Assembly: GCA_943735955.1 (NCBI GenBank)
Contig: OX030955.1
Coordinates: 7,447,769-7,511,768 of the forward strand
Direction: 5' to 3'
DNA: 64,000 nucleotides
Origin: Piscicola geometra
Lineage: Eukaryota; Annelida; Clitellata; Hirudinida; Piscicolidae
Position 1 is the first letter of the stretch. Each line of letters starts with the position of its first letter. Positions 32,301 through 59,730 of this stretch are shown piece by piece. A model generated the notes under the pieces. The model saw only the letters and a list, made by a program, of their open reading frames with translations. It was not told the origin of the DNA and ran no database searches. The position numbers and the translations under genes were made by a program.

Positions 32301-34292
32301 CTCAAAAATGTTGTCCGGAAAAATGTTTCTGGTTAATAGAAAAAAAGTCGCCAAAAATATTTTTTTATGGTTTTTTAATGATTGAAAACAATGGAACAAA
32401 TATTTTATTTAAAATAAAAAAATTTAATAAATTTTTATATTCATGCATCGGACATCCAAAGCTACAAAATGAGTCTATTCCATTTTTATAGAACAACGGT
32501 AAGCTATAGGAAACGTTAGTCACACTAAAGTTTCAGCATAGTTTTAATTTTTTTAAATATTTAATTTGAACAAAAGCATTTCAGATAAGCAAACAATTTA
32601 TGAATACTCTTTTGAATTTAATTCGTTATTTTCAGTTTAAAGGTTTATTTTATCGTTTTATTATTATTATTATTATTTTTGATGAATCTCACCTCACAAG
32701 GTCAAAGATTGAGTCAAGTATATTGGCCGTACGAGCTTCTGTTAAATTTGCCTTCTTAGTCTGATTTAAAAAAAAGTTTTGATGAATTCTATTGTTTAAC
32801 TTTTAAACTAATATTTATCTATTTATTGGTCTAGTTATTGAGATTTAAATATTTATTCATTTTTATTCTAAAATGCATCTACACGTTTACATTTTAAAAC
32901 CATCTTACATTTTTTTTTTTATTCATCATTTTTTACCATACCTTTCACATATTTCTAAGACTATTTCTCATTAACCTGTCTTCCCACTCTTCCGCCAACC
33001 TTGTTTGATTCATTCCATCGACCCGCCATCCAATTCCTCCACTCACCATAGACCTGGAACCGGGCTTTATGGTCGTGACCAAGACAATGCCCAGCACGAC
33101 CGCAATGAGGGTGGTACTCACGTAGTACAAAAGAGCACATAGTCCTATTTTACCCGACTGAGGTGCAATTAGGAACGACAGATTTATTTTGTACTAAAGG
33201 GTTAAAGACGTTTTGAAAAAAGTTTGGGTTAATTTAGGTTTAAGGCAGTTTTGCAGATATTTTTGCTTGTGCATTAATGCAGGAAATCTCGAAGTATGTT
33301 GTGTTTAAAAAGATCCCAAATGAAATAATAAATTGTTTAATTATTTAATAGGTGGTTTCAAGCAAAGCTAGAAACGAAACCATTAATCTGTTAAGTTTTT
33401 ATTAACGAAGTTAAAATTTTCGCTAACAATTTATTAACTTTGAAAATCATAAACGGACTAATTAACTTTTAGTGTAACTTTTTATAGATTTCAGTTGATT
33501 AATTTTACTAAAACGAATCATTGTGATTTTAATATTTTTACATTAATTTCGAGAAGTCATTTCTTTAATTTTTGCAACTTTGTTTTTGATAATCAAGTAC
33601 GGGGTGTCACTTACAAAGGATACTTCACAGTAGCTATTTAAACTCTAGTCTTTCTTTTTTCTTTTTTAAAAGAATTTAAAAAAACGTCTTAACGGTAACC
33701 TCCGTTGAATTATACACAAATTTAATGAATAACGGTTATTGAAGTTAACTTTTCGGTTAAATAATTAACGATCAACAAAATAACTACTTGTTTGATTGGT
33801 TTAGGTATCAAGGATTAAAGCAACCACCCTTTAACGCCCTTATCAAACAAAAGAGTCACCACCAAACGACCTTCTTGAAATCCAGAGAGGCCATTCCACA
33901 AATGAGGCTTGTGACGATGAAAGGTATTGTGATTCCCTTCAGCATACGCAGCAACAACTCTCCAGGAAATCTTGGTGTGGTGTGTTTGAGAATTTTAATA
34001 TTTTCCGAGTGATTTTGAACTTGTTTCACAAGCTTTTTGTAAAGATTTATTGTTTTTTTTTAAATGTAGGTTTTGGGTCTTTGATACATTTTCTGTGTGT
34101 CAATTTATTAATCTTAATTAAAACTAAAATAACTGACTTGAAGTAAGAATGCTGTTTCGCTGTCCAGTTCTCGGTTACCTTGTACTCTCGCATCAACATC
34201 GACATCAGCACGCCCAGTAGGAGACTCGAGATGAGAAGGAAAATTAGGAGGTTCCGTCGGAGAAATCTTCCGATTTTTAAGACTTTTTCCAT
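29378..34292 (-). CDS. SLC1-family excitatory amino acid (glutamate/aspartate) transporter
   Basis: Sodium-coupled glutamate/aspartate uptake carrier of the plasma membrane. Exons in gene order: 34138-34292, 33871-33970, 33047-33157, 32693-32760, 32286-32328, 32048-32145, 31209-31319, 30763-30849, 30514-30660, 30133-30327, 29778-29912, 29378-29537; all phases agree. TM1 region [18 protein letters not shown], then [30 protein letters not shown], hairpin-1 GTSSSSATLP, the NMDGT motif in TM7, hairpin-2 [12 protein letters not shown], and TM8 [18 protein letters not shown]8 keeps the Asp, Arg, Thr, Asn and Asp positions used for acidic substrate and sodium binding; the Arg argues for glutamate/aspartate rather than neutral substrates. 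N-glycosylation motifs NWT and NLT. The last exon either stops at 29378-29380 (469 residues) or splices at 29426 to an exon I did not find. Confidence 0.93.
33353..33482 (+). repeat. Dispersed repeat family 4, copy B (EAAT intron)
   Basis: Matches the reverse complement of 11715-11885, as described there. It lies in the intron between the EAAT exons 33047-33157 and 33871-33970, in a TTAAC-rich stretch reaching about 33780. Confidence 0.6.
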
Positions 34293-36711
<2,419 letters not shown>

Positions 36712-39700
36712 TCAATCTAAAACCATATTCAACCCTTCTTCCAATAAACCATTATAATTTATTTTTCCATCCCACAAACCCTTAGTAAGTTCCAAGATCC
36801 AAGAAAGGTATGCCATAACTCTGGTGAACACTGAAGGTCTCTTGGGCACTCCACAACCTGATTTTGGTCCAAATGACGTTATTCCCTGCAGGTACCAACG
36901 ACCATTCAAGCGGTTTTGACACACCAAAGGGCCACCCGAGTCTCCACTACAAGTACTCTTTCCCCCTTCCTCGTAGCCTGCACACATCTTAGTCTCAGTA
37001 ACGTATGAACCCCAATAATCTTCCTGCGTGCACACTTCATTGCTGATGATCGGAAGTTTCACTTGGTTTAAGGTGTATTTGCCAAACATATCATTCAAGT
37101 TGTCTACTCTCCATCCAGTGGCGTAGCACAAGTCATCAGGTCTTGCGTCGTCCGTGGGAAGACATACTGCTTTGACGTTATCATTGAATTCGAGAGGCGA
37201 ACTGGTGGAGAAATAAAATATGGCTCATGCGGCCATCCATCATTCTAAAACCAAAACATGTTTTCCCTAATTCATCCTCATTGCAGCACTTACCTCAATA
37301 GAATGATGGCAATATCGTGCAAGTCATTCGTCTCGTCACCTTCGTACTGGTGGTGTACAATAATGTCTTTGATGAGAGGCCTCTGTGTTGGACCATCTTC
37401 CGTCATAAACACATCGTAGTCACCTGGGGAAAAAAACTATTTATTTCTCTTCATAGTGGAAATGAAAACTAGCTGAATTCGAATCAGTGGCGTGATCGCA
37501 TATTCAAGTTTCAATATTATTCTTACATTATTCATTATTATTATTCATTATTATTATTATTCATTAATATTATTTCTTTTATTAAAATTAATATTATTTC
37601 TTTTATTAAAATTAATATTATTTCTTTTATTAAAATTAATATTATTTCTTTTATTAAAATTAATATTATTTCTTTTATTAAAATTAATATTATTTCTTTT
37701 ATTAAAATTAATATTATTTCTTTTATTAAAATTAATATTATTTCTTTTATTAAAATTAATATTATTTCTTTTATTGAAATTAATATTATTTCTTTTATTA
37801 AAATTAATATTATTTCTTTTATTAAAATTAATATTATTTCTTTTATTAAAATTAATATTAATTCTTTTATTAAAATTAATATTATTATTTTTATTATTAC
37901 CTGTTTCTATTTTTACAATCCCGTTGCCTAGGTACTCGCCTGTTTCAGTGTCATAACTACGAGCGAGGAGGGTAACTTATGAGTATGAGGATTGAAGAAG
38001 CAGAATTTTTGAATTATAAAATACAAACTCATGAATGACTGCAACAACACACCACTACAACCAGTGGTGCAACCAGGGGATTTGCATTTTTCATAATCAT
38101 TGAATTTTACTATATTCAGTCTGAAGTTTTCAAAATCAATAATAATTTTTTATATAAAAGTGAGCCCCTTTTCTTCAATTTTTTTCCTGGTTGTTTCACT
38201 GACTACAACACCTATCTTACCCACTAATAAAACAAACAATCACAATGTACTCATAAAACATACCACTACAACACACCACAACAACGAACCAATAAAACGG
38301 TTAATTACAACACACTTCTACAACACACCACTATGATACAATACAACACACCACTAAAACACACCACTATGATACAATACAACACACCACTACAACAAAC
38401 CACACACAAGCAATGGGCTGCAGTTAGAACAGCAGTGGGTGAGATGATGGAGCCGCCACACAATGATGTTTTTTCACCGTTCGGTGTTTCAATTATTACC
38501 TGATTGGTGTAGTTTTGAGATGATAAAGTTTAAAAAATTTTTCAATGTGCTTTAAAAATAATTAAGAAACGACAAAATAAATGGTATATATGTTCAACTA
38601 AAAAATTAATTCAGTACACACTTCCGGTACAACTTCATCCAACCAAAAATACACTCCAAATAATTTACTAGCCCCACAAAAAAATTAAATCCAATTCTTT
38701 TGGCGGCGGAATAGTCTAGCGGTAAAACGCTTGAGGTGCTCGAGAGAAATTTGGCACTTTATGAAAATAGAATTTTAAAAATTTCTAACAAACACCACTC
38801 AAACCTGCCAAGGCCACGAATGAGGCACGGCTTCTTCTCCATTAGTAATTCTCACACCAAGATTGGGTTGGATGGCAGGAAGGCCACAAGAGAGATCAGA
38901 CGGTCCTTGAGTTTGAGAGGGAAGGGTGGTTGTTTGCAAGTTATCCACGTCGATGAACTCCCACTGAAAGGAAAACTTTCCCAGATGGACAGAAGTGTCG
39001 GTATTGAAAAAAACCTTCAGTTCTTGACTAGTCGACTGGATTATTTCTGTAGGAATGTCCTTTCCGCAATATTTTCCAATCGTGTCAAACCACGAATCTT
39101 CCTCGTCCCTAACCTGTTTTAACAATAACGAAGTATTTTATTTTTTTAAATATTGATCACGATAGGAAATTTTCTTTAAAAAAGTATAAAATAAAATGAA
39201 ATTTTTTTAAAAGTGCTTATATTACATTCTTTTAGAGAAAGCGTAAAGATCTGGAAACATTCACTGGTATAAAAACATATTTTACTTAACAATCGAACAT
39301 TTAAAAATAAAGTACCAAAAAAAAAGAATAAAATGGAAAAATAATGATTGTGAAATAGTAAAAAACATCCGTCAAAACCAACCTCAACCGAATCCAAAAC
39401 ACAATCGTCGCTCGCTTCAATATCCATAGTTTTGAACTTCAGTTTGACCACATGGCCTGCAGGAGCCGAGAACGTCCATTTGCATTCACTGTTGTCTGAG
39501 TACTCATTTCGTTCGAATCCTGGAGACTTAACCACACCCGAGGGCGCCGTAAGCACCAGAGGCTGTTCTGAACCGCACGGATCAACTATGGGTTCAGGGC
39601 ATAGGAATTGTTATTTAAATTGTAATTAGAATTTTTATGAATTTATTTACTTTTTATCAATGATTAAATGAACTGATTAAAAAGTTTAAGCATAACCTAT

Positions 39701-40040
39701 GATTTATGTTGATTTAATATTCTCGCTAGGTTTCTGATCGCTTAAACGTAACTATATTAAGCGTAACAACAAACTTTCTCTGGGCTGAGGTGTTACCGTT
39801 ACTACAGTAGTTTCAACGATCGTCGTTTCGCTATTATACATATCCGATTTCTTTCCTTTCACATTTTTTCTATTCTTCAACCTATTAATCAAATTCTGCA
39901 CTAACTTCTCTGTGTCATCTTCTTCATCTTGATCGCCACCAGCACCCTTAGCATCATATTCACTGATTATTCCATCATCGAACCAACGGCTGTTTCCATG
40001 CTTGAATGCTTTAATATTTTTACCCTGACTTCTCACTGCC
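36712..40040 (-). CDS. CUB-domain chymotrypsin-fold serine protease, 5' end incomplete
   Basis: Probably secreted protease of family S1. Exons in gene order: 39775-40040 (acceptor at its start, so an upstream signal-peptide exon is missing), 39383-39585, 38805-39113, 38406-38499, 37901-37975, 37294-37423, 36712-37201; at least 522 residues. Order: an acidic/Lys-rich pro-region, a CUB domain ([20 protein letters not shown] to GKFSFQWEF), the zymogen linker [13 protein letters not shown], then [15 protein letters not shown]. Catalytic His is in [17 protein letters not shown], Asp in [11 protein letters not shown] and Ser in [11 protein letters not shown], each on its own exon. The residue at chymotrypsin position 189 is Ser, with Gly at 216, suggesting chymotrypsin- or elastase-like rather than trypsin-like specificity. 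The activation N-terminus is ITNG rather than IVGG. Confidence 0.9.
37560..37895. repeat. 24-bp minisatellite next to a protease splice donor
   Basis: About 13-14 near-identical copies of ATTAATATTATTTCTTTTAT plus TAAA. In gene orientation it starts about five bases inside the intron, after the donor at 37900. Confidence 0.95.
38700..38745 (+). repeat. tRNA-like 5' half (A box only)
   Basis: GGCGGAATAGTCTAGCGGTA followed by AAACGC resembles a tRNA D-arm and A box, but no B box or cloverleaf follows. Likely a truncated SINE or tRNA fragment in a protease intron. Confidence 0.3.
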
Positions 40041-41732
40041 CTGTGGGTTGTGGCTTAAATTTATGATATATCAATTTTGAAATTGATTATTTTAAAAATT
40101 AGATGAAGTTTTATTTTTTCATTCTGATCATTTTTATTTATATAAAGAAAATAATAAAATATTATTTTTCAATGGGAAAATACAAATATAAAACGTTCTA
40201 AGTATTTATTTTAAATTTTTATAAAATTTAAAGATAAACCTATCAAAATACTTATTACAATAGAACGGTCGTTTCTAGAATACTATCCTGGTTGTAAATT
40301 AATTCGACTGTACAACTTGTTTTAAGCCAATTATTTTAGAAAGGAAAAAATAAATCCCATAAAATTGTAAATTCAAAAAATGTCACTCTTTCTTTATTGG
40401 GCAAGCTTCGTCTTACATTCAAAGAAATGAGTCAAACGACTGCAGCAGAGGTTTAATGAAGCTTTCATGATTTCAAATTACAGAGATATTATAGTCAGAT
40501 CCTTAAATTATGAATTGGTGTTAAAGTTTTATTTTTAGATATCGAATTGTTAGACACTTCTTAGATTCAATGTGGCATTGGTGCAGGTTTCACGATAGGC
40601 TTTACTGAGATACGATGTATTAGGCGCAACACTTTCTTAAAACTACTTTAGAAATAAAAAGTGCGTTTCATACATAGTTTTTACAATAATCTTAATATTT
40701 ATAAACCTTGAAAATATATGATAGTTTCAAAACGAAAAACTTCACAAACTTTTGGAGGCAGATCACTAGCAAAAGAACCACTAAAATACGTCTCAGAAAC
40801 ATTTCAAATAGATTTGGTTGAAGCTGAGTTTCATTTAAATAGATTTCAAAGCATATTTTTAACTGAATTTTTTTTCATTGAATCACCCTATCGCCAATTC
40901 ATTGTTAAAAATTTATAAATAATTGTTTAAATAAAAATTATACATGAGTAAGTTCTTGATGCAAAAATGTAAAAAAATCCTTTCATTCTATTCTTTACTG
41001 TACCAAGGTTTTCAAACAAATATTTATTACCTAACTTCAATTTTAATTACTTTTGTATATAAAATTATGAATTTATGAAAACTTCAGTGCAAAATAATTG
41101 ACATGAAATTTATATAAATAGATTTTAACGATTCACACAGAAAATGACATCGGGTATGCCAAGTATCAATATTCATTTATAATACACTAATATTTTAAAG
41201 ATACATTTTTAATGCGTAATTTAATGAGTAATCCCAACTCCAAAGGCTCATGTTTGGACTATATTTAAAAGCGATAGTTGTGTCATTTCTTGTGTATCCC
41301 ATTCAATCATGGGGTTAAGATATGCCTCAAACCTCCATGTCTTTGTGTTCATTTGAAAGCTCAATGACTGATGAGACGAAATCAAAAATGGTTTAATGAA
41401 TTGCTATTCAAGTTTTTGAAGAGAAAATCAAGCAACAACATCTAAGATTAAACTATAAATCATTTCTAAAGGAAACCAGCTTTCAAACACCTCGTAACCA
41501 CCACATCTCTTAATCAACAAACATCGAGTGTTCTTGTATTTAAAAAAACAAGCCTTAATCTTGGTTTATTTGAAAGCACAATTACTCATGAACTGAGTCA
41601 AAATAATGATTTTGTGAACTGCAAGTCAATTGCAAGTTTTCTTAGCAGCAAATAAGCAAACACCTTTAAATAAACTACCAGTCACATCAAAATGAAACCA
41701 CTTTCACCCTTCCTGGGCACCACGACCACACC
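40041..41732. other. Region upstream of the protease exons and downstream of LTN1
   Basis: It should contain the missing first protease exon(s) and the LTN1 3' UTR. I could not identify a signal peptide with a phase-2 donor here. AT-rich, no other gene. Confidence 0.5.
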
Positions 41733-53306
<11,574 letters not shown>

Positions 53307-54094
53307 TTTATTCTAATGAGCGGGAAAAAGAACTTGAAGTATTGCTTTAATTATTTCTCAATATAAGTTGTCGTTAAGCAAGAATGGCTTACAATATGTC
53401 AAGTCTTTGTTTAAAAGTGAATTATTGATACAGCTTAGAAAAGGTTTAAAAAAATGTTGCACAAATTAGTATTGAAAAAACTATTAATTGAATATTCAGA
53501 ATATAGTTATATAAGTATCTACTACAATCATATGGGAGTAAAAAATTATGAATTAAATCTTTTTTTAAACTTTAATTTGAAACATTTCGTTTAAATTTAA
53601 AATCTGTTTATCAGATCTAGATAAAATTCAAACAAGTTTTGGTTTTTCATGCAAGAAGCTTTCTATAAAACAATTGATTAATGCATTATTTCCATCCATC
53701 ACTCAGTTGGCTGTAAAAGTGTGAAAGTATTTTGCCATGACGTCAAAAGTATGAAAAAAAAAATATATATATAAAAAATTGAAATTTATAAATTCTGCCC
53801 AAGATTCTTTATTTTAAATTTATTTATTTAATTAAAAACATCAATCTTCAAAGTTTTACTTCTTATTAATATTTATCTAAACGCATTTGATTATAATAAC
53901 ATTTTGACCAAACAGAAGAACAAATTTAAAACATCTGAAGAATACTGGTGGAAACTTTAGAATATTCAGTTTTGAATAAAACGTTAATCTCTTAAATTTC
54001 AGAATTAAACCAAATTCTTTCATAAATCTTTTTGTTTTTTGGCCATTATATCGGACATAATTTATTCGTTTAATTTCCACTGTTTCCTGGAAAC

Positions 54095-54330
54095 AATTGC
54101 ATTATTTAGCCTTCATAGATTCTTTTTTTTTCTTTAAAATGTAAATTTCTTTTATATAAACAATTCTGATAAAAATTTTATTACATTTGTAAGAAAAAAA
54201 ATTCAAATACTATTTCATACTAATGTCAAACATTAAAAAAACATTGCGTTAAAATACGATTAACGGACGATTAATAATTTTAATCGAATGATTAACGACG
54301 ATTACAGTTTTTAATCATGGAACTCCTCTA
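54095..54330 (+). repeat. Dispersed repeat family 3, copy B
   Basis: Same-orientation partner of 20634-20862, sharing start, core (CATACTAATGTCAAACAT) and GATTAA-rich end. Confidence 0.7.
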
Positions 54331-55110
54331 GTCTTTTATTTATTAAACATTTTTTTATAATATCTTTTCATATTAATTTGTAATATTATTTAAAAATCCC
54401 ATTTATATAGATAAACTATGTGAAAAAAAACTAAAAATTTTCTATAAGCGTATTGTCTGAACATTTTGCGGTATTACTTCAACCGTTTTAAATAGTCTTT
54501 AAACTCTTTTTTGTTGGAGAATTAGTTCAGTATTCACAAACTTTTTACACTTCTTTAAATGTTTAATTTAGTTTTAATGAGCCATCCTTTAACTGTTTGA
54601 AATAGTGACATTCATCTTTATAGGCCCAACAATGTATGTCCTCCCTCAATCGAAGGGTGGGTATCAGACAATGAGGTTCTGATATCATTACCCATGAATA
54701 CGTGCTTACATATACATATATAATACGTTTCAAAATAATGTATATATGTTGTTAAATAATATATATATATGTTTTCAAAATATATATATATGTTTTAAAA
54801 CAACACAGGGTAACAATGCAATGAATGGCTGCTCTTGTATTTTGACAGACTTGCAAAACATAAACCTTATTTAAGACATTTATAGTTTGAGAGAAGTGTG
54901 GTTTGGAAATTATAGAAGAATTTAAAGCCTAATTTATTTATAACTTAGGGTTTTAAACATATTTTTCATCTGTATCGTTGAGTCTTGAACTCCTTTACAT
55001 GGGTGAGTTTTTATTTTTTCAACGACTACCATATTTATTTGACAAATAAAGTTCAAAGCTTTTTTTTGTGTAAAGTAACACGCCTTCCGCTTTTCGAGGA
55101 GGAATATTTC

Positions 55111-55372
55111 GGGGAGCGGGGATGGCTTAGTTGGTAGACGTCGGACTTGCAACTTAAAGGTTGCCAGTTCGAATCCTTGGAAGCAACCGTGAACTATCAT
55201 ATACCTAGTGTATATGATGCGGTGTTTGCGACGTATGCATTGAAAGATGTGTACGTCGTGTGGAGTGGCGCCTTGGCGCATAAGAACCATGGTTCTCTGA
55301 ACCATTGTAACATGGCATGCGTCTGTCAGGCTGTGAATAGTATAGACCAAAAAAAAAAAAAAAAAAAAAAAA
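55111..55372 (+). mobile_element. Full-length tRNA-derived SINE with poly(A) tail (family 1)
   Basis: The 5' part is tRNA-like: GATGGCTTAGTTGGTAGACG contains the A box, and GCCAGTTCGAATCC about 35 bases on contains a B box (GTTCGAATCC). The anticodon-loop-like CTTGCAA suggests an Ala-UGC-type ancestor, weakly supported. An unrelated body of about 160 bases ends TGTGAATAGTATAGACC, followed by about 24 A. No clear target-site duplication was found. Confidence 0.88.
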
Positions 55373-58302
55373 ATATGTCTCCGTGCAGAGCATTGTATTT
55401 CAAACTTGTTTTTAGTTCCCAGTTTTTTCACTATGAATCCATTTTCTCAGTGGAACTAACCAAATCATAGGAGTCGTTTTTATATATTTCTTATAAGAAA
55501 GTTCTGTGAAAATCTAAAAAAGAAAAACATTTAATCTTGATAGATTTTTTAGTCTATCCATATTGCCGGTATCAAAGGCGTCAGTCATCAAAATAATCTT
55601 GGAGAACTTAGGTTTTGTAAATACTTTTTTGAGTTGATACAAAAAAAAGTGATTCTCATATTTCCACGTCTCTTATTTCAAAAATAATGAAGAAAAATTC
55701 TTGTACAAATGACTTTCGCAGTCATTGTGAAAGACCTTCACACTTTGCTGGTCAATTGGCCGACGTATGGGGAAAAATTCGGTTAACTGTGACTTTTGTC
55801 TTTACAAAGTTTTTGTGTTTGAAAATCAATATTCTAAAAAAACTTATTAGTTAATTTCTAGATCAAAATATTTATTATAATACAGCTTTTATTTATTAAC
55901 TTTACCATAAAAATATTAAATGCTAATTTGGTTTGTATAATATAATCACCAATATTCAAATATTTACAAATGATTCTTTTATTTGTAGATTTATATTTCA
56001 CAAAAACGCGATTCTTCTTAAAAACTTATATACGACATCAGCAATGAATTGGGAAAATTCAGTGACTGCGGAATCATTCCTTTTTAACGATTAATTATTT
56101 TTTTAAAGGAATTTTGTTACTTAAAATTTAAGTCAAAGTTCACAGTCAGTCTTACATACTGAATTTGTTCTTAGTATTTCTGACTTGTTGTCTGTAAAGA
56201 CCGACAAACCGACAGGCTTTCGCCATGACTGCTCTCGAATGTTTTTCCTTAGTCACAGTTTTGTTACAATTTTACTACGCACTCCAGTTTAATATTTTGT
56301 TCTTTTCATTTTAGCCGAAAAATTTCAGTCGCATATTCTCTTTGGTGCTTTTCAATGGCATAAACACATACTGTTGTTTGCTTATACCAATCTTTTCTCT
56401 TAGCCTGCCATTTAGTATTTATCCCCTATATTTTAAAAATATGACTGGTTAGTTTTATTCTTCTCAATACAAGTCTAATGAAATATAATTCATTTGCACA
56501 CATAATGATTTGTGTTGTTCGAACGCCAAATTAGAAAATACGTGGCAAAACTGTAAAATGACAAAGCGATATGTTTAATTTACAAAGTATTTGAATGAAA
56601 TAATTTCTATTTTAAATATGATTTAATAAACTCTAATTTTTCTGAATATGAATGACATTGAAGGAAGTAGAGCCTAGATTTAGATGAAAAAACCATAGAC
56701 AGTGCAAAGTTATGAAAACCCTGTAGTTATTGTTCACCATGTTTACTAATTAAAAATTTATAAATAGACTAGTTTAAGAAAAAAGTATTAGAAGTTTTTA
56801 CTAATTTTATTATTATTATTAGTTTTTCAAAATTTAATTTTTCCATTCTATAAATTATTTTCCAAGTCTAGATTTACTTATTTAAAAAAACATTAATTTT
56901 TTTTTAAATTTGTTGTTTTAGAAAAGATCAAGATGAACATATAAGTGGGAGGTTGAAATTTTTAAAAACATAAATCTGACATAAATTGATGTCTCAATGA
57001 GAAATTGTCTCATACGCTTGTTATTAACCCCCCCCCCCCCCGTCATTTCTCATTGGTGAAAGCACTTCGACGCAGGATCTTAAATGAGAAGACATTCGTC
57101 TTGTGTTTCGTGTTTTTGATTTCATGTGGTGGCTCCACAGTTCTCTTCACACTAACTACTAGGGAATGGCAGGAATCTGACTCACGATGTTCAGAGTAAC
57201 GAGTTTCTCTTATCTCCATATTCACGAAACTTATTTTTTTCCCTATATTGAAAAAATTTAGAAATGAACTTTTAAATACAATAAAAAAAGTATAAAAAAA
57301 TATAAAATAATGTTTAAAATACTTTAAATGTCATTTTTTCGTTTGTTGCACTTATGGATCGAAACTCCTTGGAAACTGTGCTGTGTGTTTATAAATGCAT
57401 CATGGAATTATAAATAAAAACACTGAATATTTGAAAAAGATTATCGTCAAAGTCTAATTGAATAGAATCTCTATATTATCAGAATTTTAAAATAAATATA
57501 ATTTTAAAATAAATAATAAAATTAGCAGTTTCCTGGAGCTCATCTTGATTCAATCAATAGCTATGCTTCTTTTATGCAGTCTCTATGTATTTATCGTAGA
57601 ATTATGCATTTAGCATTATCTTTTACCTATTCAAGAAAAATCCTATTATATTTCTTTAAAAGTATATTTGAGGAAGAATTTAAACTAAACATTGATAAAG
57701 CTTTCAAATACTAACTAAAATTGTTTTTCAAAGTTTCTAGAATATTTTTTATATTATGAATTTTTCCATGTGGCCTAGTTATGACGTTTTTTTCAGCTTT
57801 TGAGGACTCAGGATCTGAACTTGTAAACGATATAAAACTTGAAGGTTAGATTGGTTTGAATTGAGTTAGATTAAATACGATTAGTCTAAATTTATTAGCA
57901 AAAATTCCAAACCTTAAATGTATTTTAGGTAGCTTCGAATGAATTGCTATTCATTGTGAATGCTATTTTCAAAAAATGATAATATAATGTTAAATATTCC
58001 ATTATTTTAAAACCTACGTATTAGTTGAAAGAGATAAAAATGTCAAATAGGAGGCTGAGTTTGTTTAAACTTGAACCTTTTTTTACTTTAAAAAATAGAT
58101 CTTTAATATAATAAAATTATTGTATGAAATAATTTTAAAATTATTATACACAATGTTAATTTGAAAATATAAATTTATTAAAGTTATTTGTTTATATTAT
58201 GCTAAAATTTTCTGTTTTTTCAATGAATTGTATTTTTAAGGTGAAAAAATGTTTGTGAAAATAACAACACTGAAAATAGTGGTATTGTATTATGTTTTAT
58301 AG

Positions 58303-58375
58303 GTGTGTAAGAGTTGAACCCTTGACATATGAGACAATGAGCTGCGATTCGTTAACCACTGGGCTACCCTTCAAC
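58303..58375 (-). mobile_element. tRNA-Ser/Leu-like sequence, probable SINE or tRNA pseudogene
   Basis: The minus strand reads GGGTAGCCCAGTGGTTAACG (A box) and, about 35 bases later, AAGGGTTCAACTC (B box). Stem pairing is poor and no poly(A) is evident, so I do not call a functional tRNA. Confidence 0.5.
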
Positions 58376-59730
58376 TATTTATATATAAAAAAAGACGATT
58401 GAACCAGATTCAAAGTGGGTATAAAGATCTCTCTAACCACGTTTAATTACGCTAATAGAGTCATTTGAAAGCATATTCATAATTGAATCGATTTCAATGT
58501 GACAAGCACTTTTATGGCAATTGTTAGAATGCTTTGATAAATGGCAGTCCCATGATACACTGAGGCATTGATTGCTCTGAAGGAAATGCCGATTTTTTAC
58601 AAATTACCTAATAGTGTTTTTATATTGGGTTGGATGTTCGAAAGCATATTCCAGGATGGCCTAGATTGTCTTTTGAGTTTGCTTTTTTGAAGAATTTAAC
58701 ATTAATTTAGTCTCTTATTTTAAAGTTTAGTTACACATTTAAATCTTCGAAGCTGAAAGAATAAAAGCAATAGTGTCTAAAAATATTTAATGGATGGAGA
58801 CACGTTGCTAGCATTTACCTTTGCGCCATTATTTCGGTGTGTGGTTCTAACTCGAACAACCCGGATAATATTAAGAGGGTTTAGGTTTCAAATGTATATC
58901 AAATTAAAGTTCTTCAATGGTTCGTCAATTTATTTATATTCAAATTAAAAAAATAACGCTTATTATTTTTCTGTTTACATATGTCTACTTTTATCATAAC
59001 TTGCACACAACATTCCATGAAACCTCTTCTTTGAACGCTTGGGGAGTCCTTAAAATAATTGGATCAAATATCAAATATAAAAAAAGATTAGAACGATTCA
59101 ATCCAGTCCGATCCTGCACATCATCTATTTGTTGAAAAGATTTACATGAATACAAACTTGTGTCGTTATATTAGTAGCTTAAAATCATCTTCTACATTGA
59201 TGGAGGGAAAGCTGAATTCAGCCATTCTATAATCGTATGTTTTTGTTAGATTGAGTGCAACTGATAAGAAAATCATTGTTTTCATGATCCGGAAATCCCA
59301 TGTGAACAGTCTTCTCGAAAGATCAGAACATGAAACTGTTAAGGTGATCGTTGAAGTTACAATTGCTCAAATTCCGTTCCAAGTTTCAATATTGGTATAT
59401 GTTCGTTTGAATGAATGGCAGATCAAGGTTGGTGAAAGTTTTCAATCTGAAAAAATACAAAACAAGAGTAAAGAGGAACCGACAACTACATCAACGACTT
59501 CGTGTGTGTAACTAGAGTGGATCGGTGCAGGGTTGGATTTGGCAAATTTTGTCATGGAAAATCGGACTTTTTTAAAATTTAAAATATCGCTATAATATCA
59601 CTATAAAGTGAGATTTTGTTACAGGGGGGCTCAGCTCTGACACCCCCAAGGACACTTTTAATATTTTCTCTGAATGGATGGGAGGTGTGATGAATTCTTT
59701 TACTCTACAACGGTGACTTACCTATAGGGT

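Noticed and set aside
37492..37956. Open frame of repeating LILFLLLK (154 codons)
   Set aside because: Translation of the 24-bp minisatellite in a protease intron, not a membrane protein.
55121..55190. A functional tRNA gene
   Set aside because: A and B boxes are present, but the acceptor and anticodon stems do not pair well and the sequence continues into a body with a poly(A) tail, so it is a SINE.
59251..59511. 86-codon plus-strand open frame upstream of the anoctamin gene
   Set aside because: No family features and not linkable in phase with a clear donor; could be an unrecognised anoctamin 5' exon but I cannot support it.
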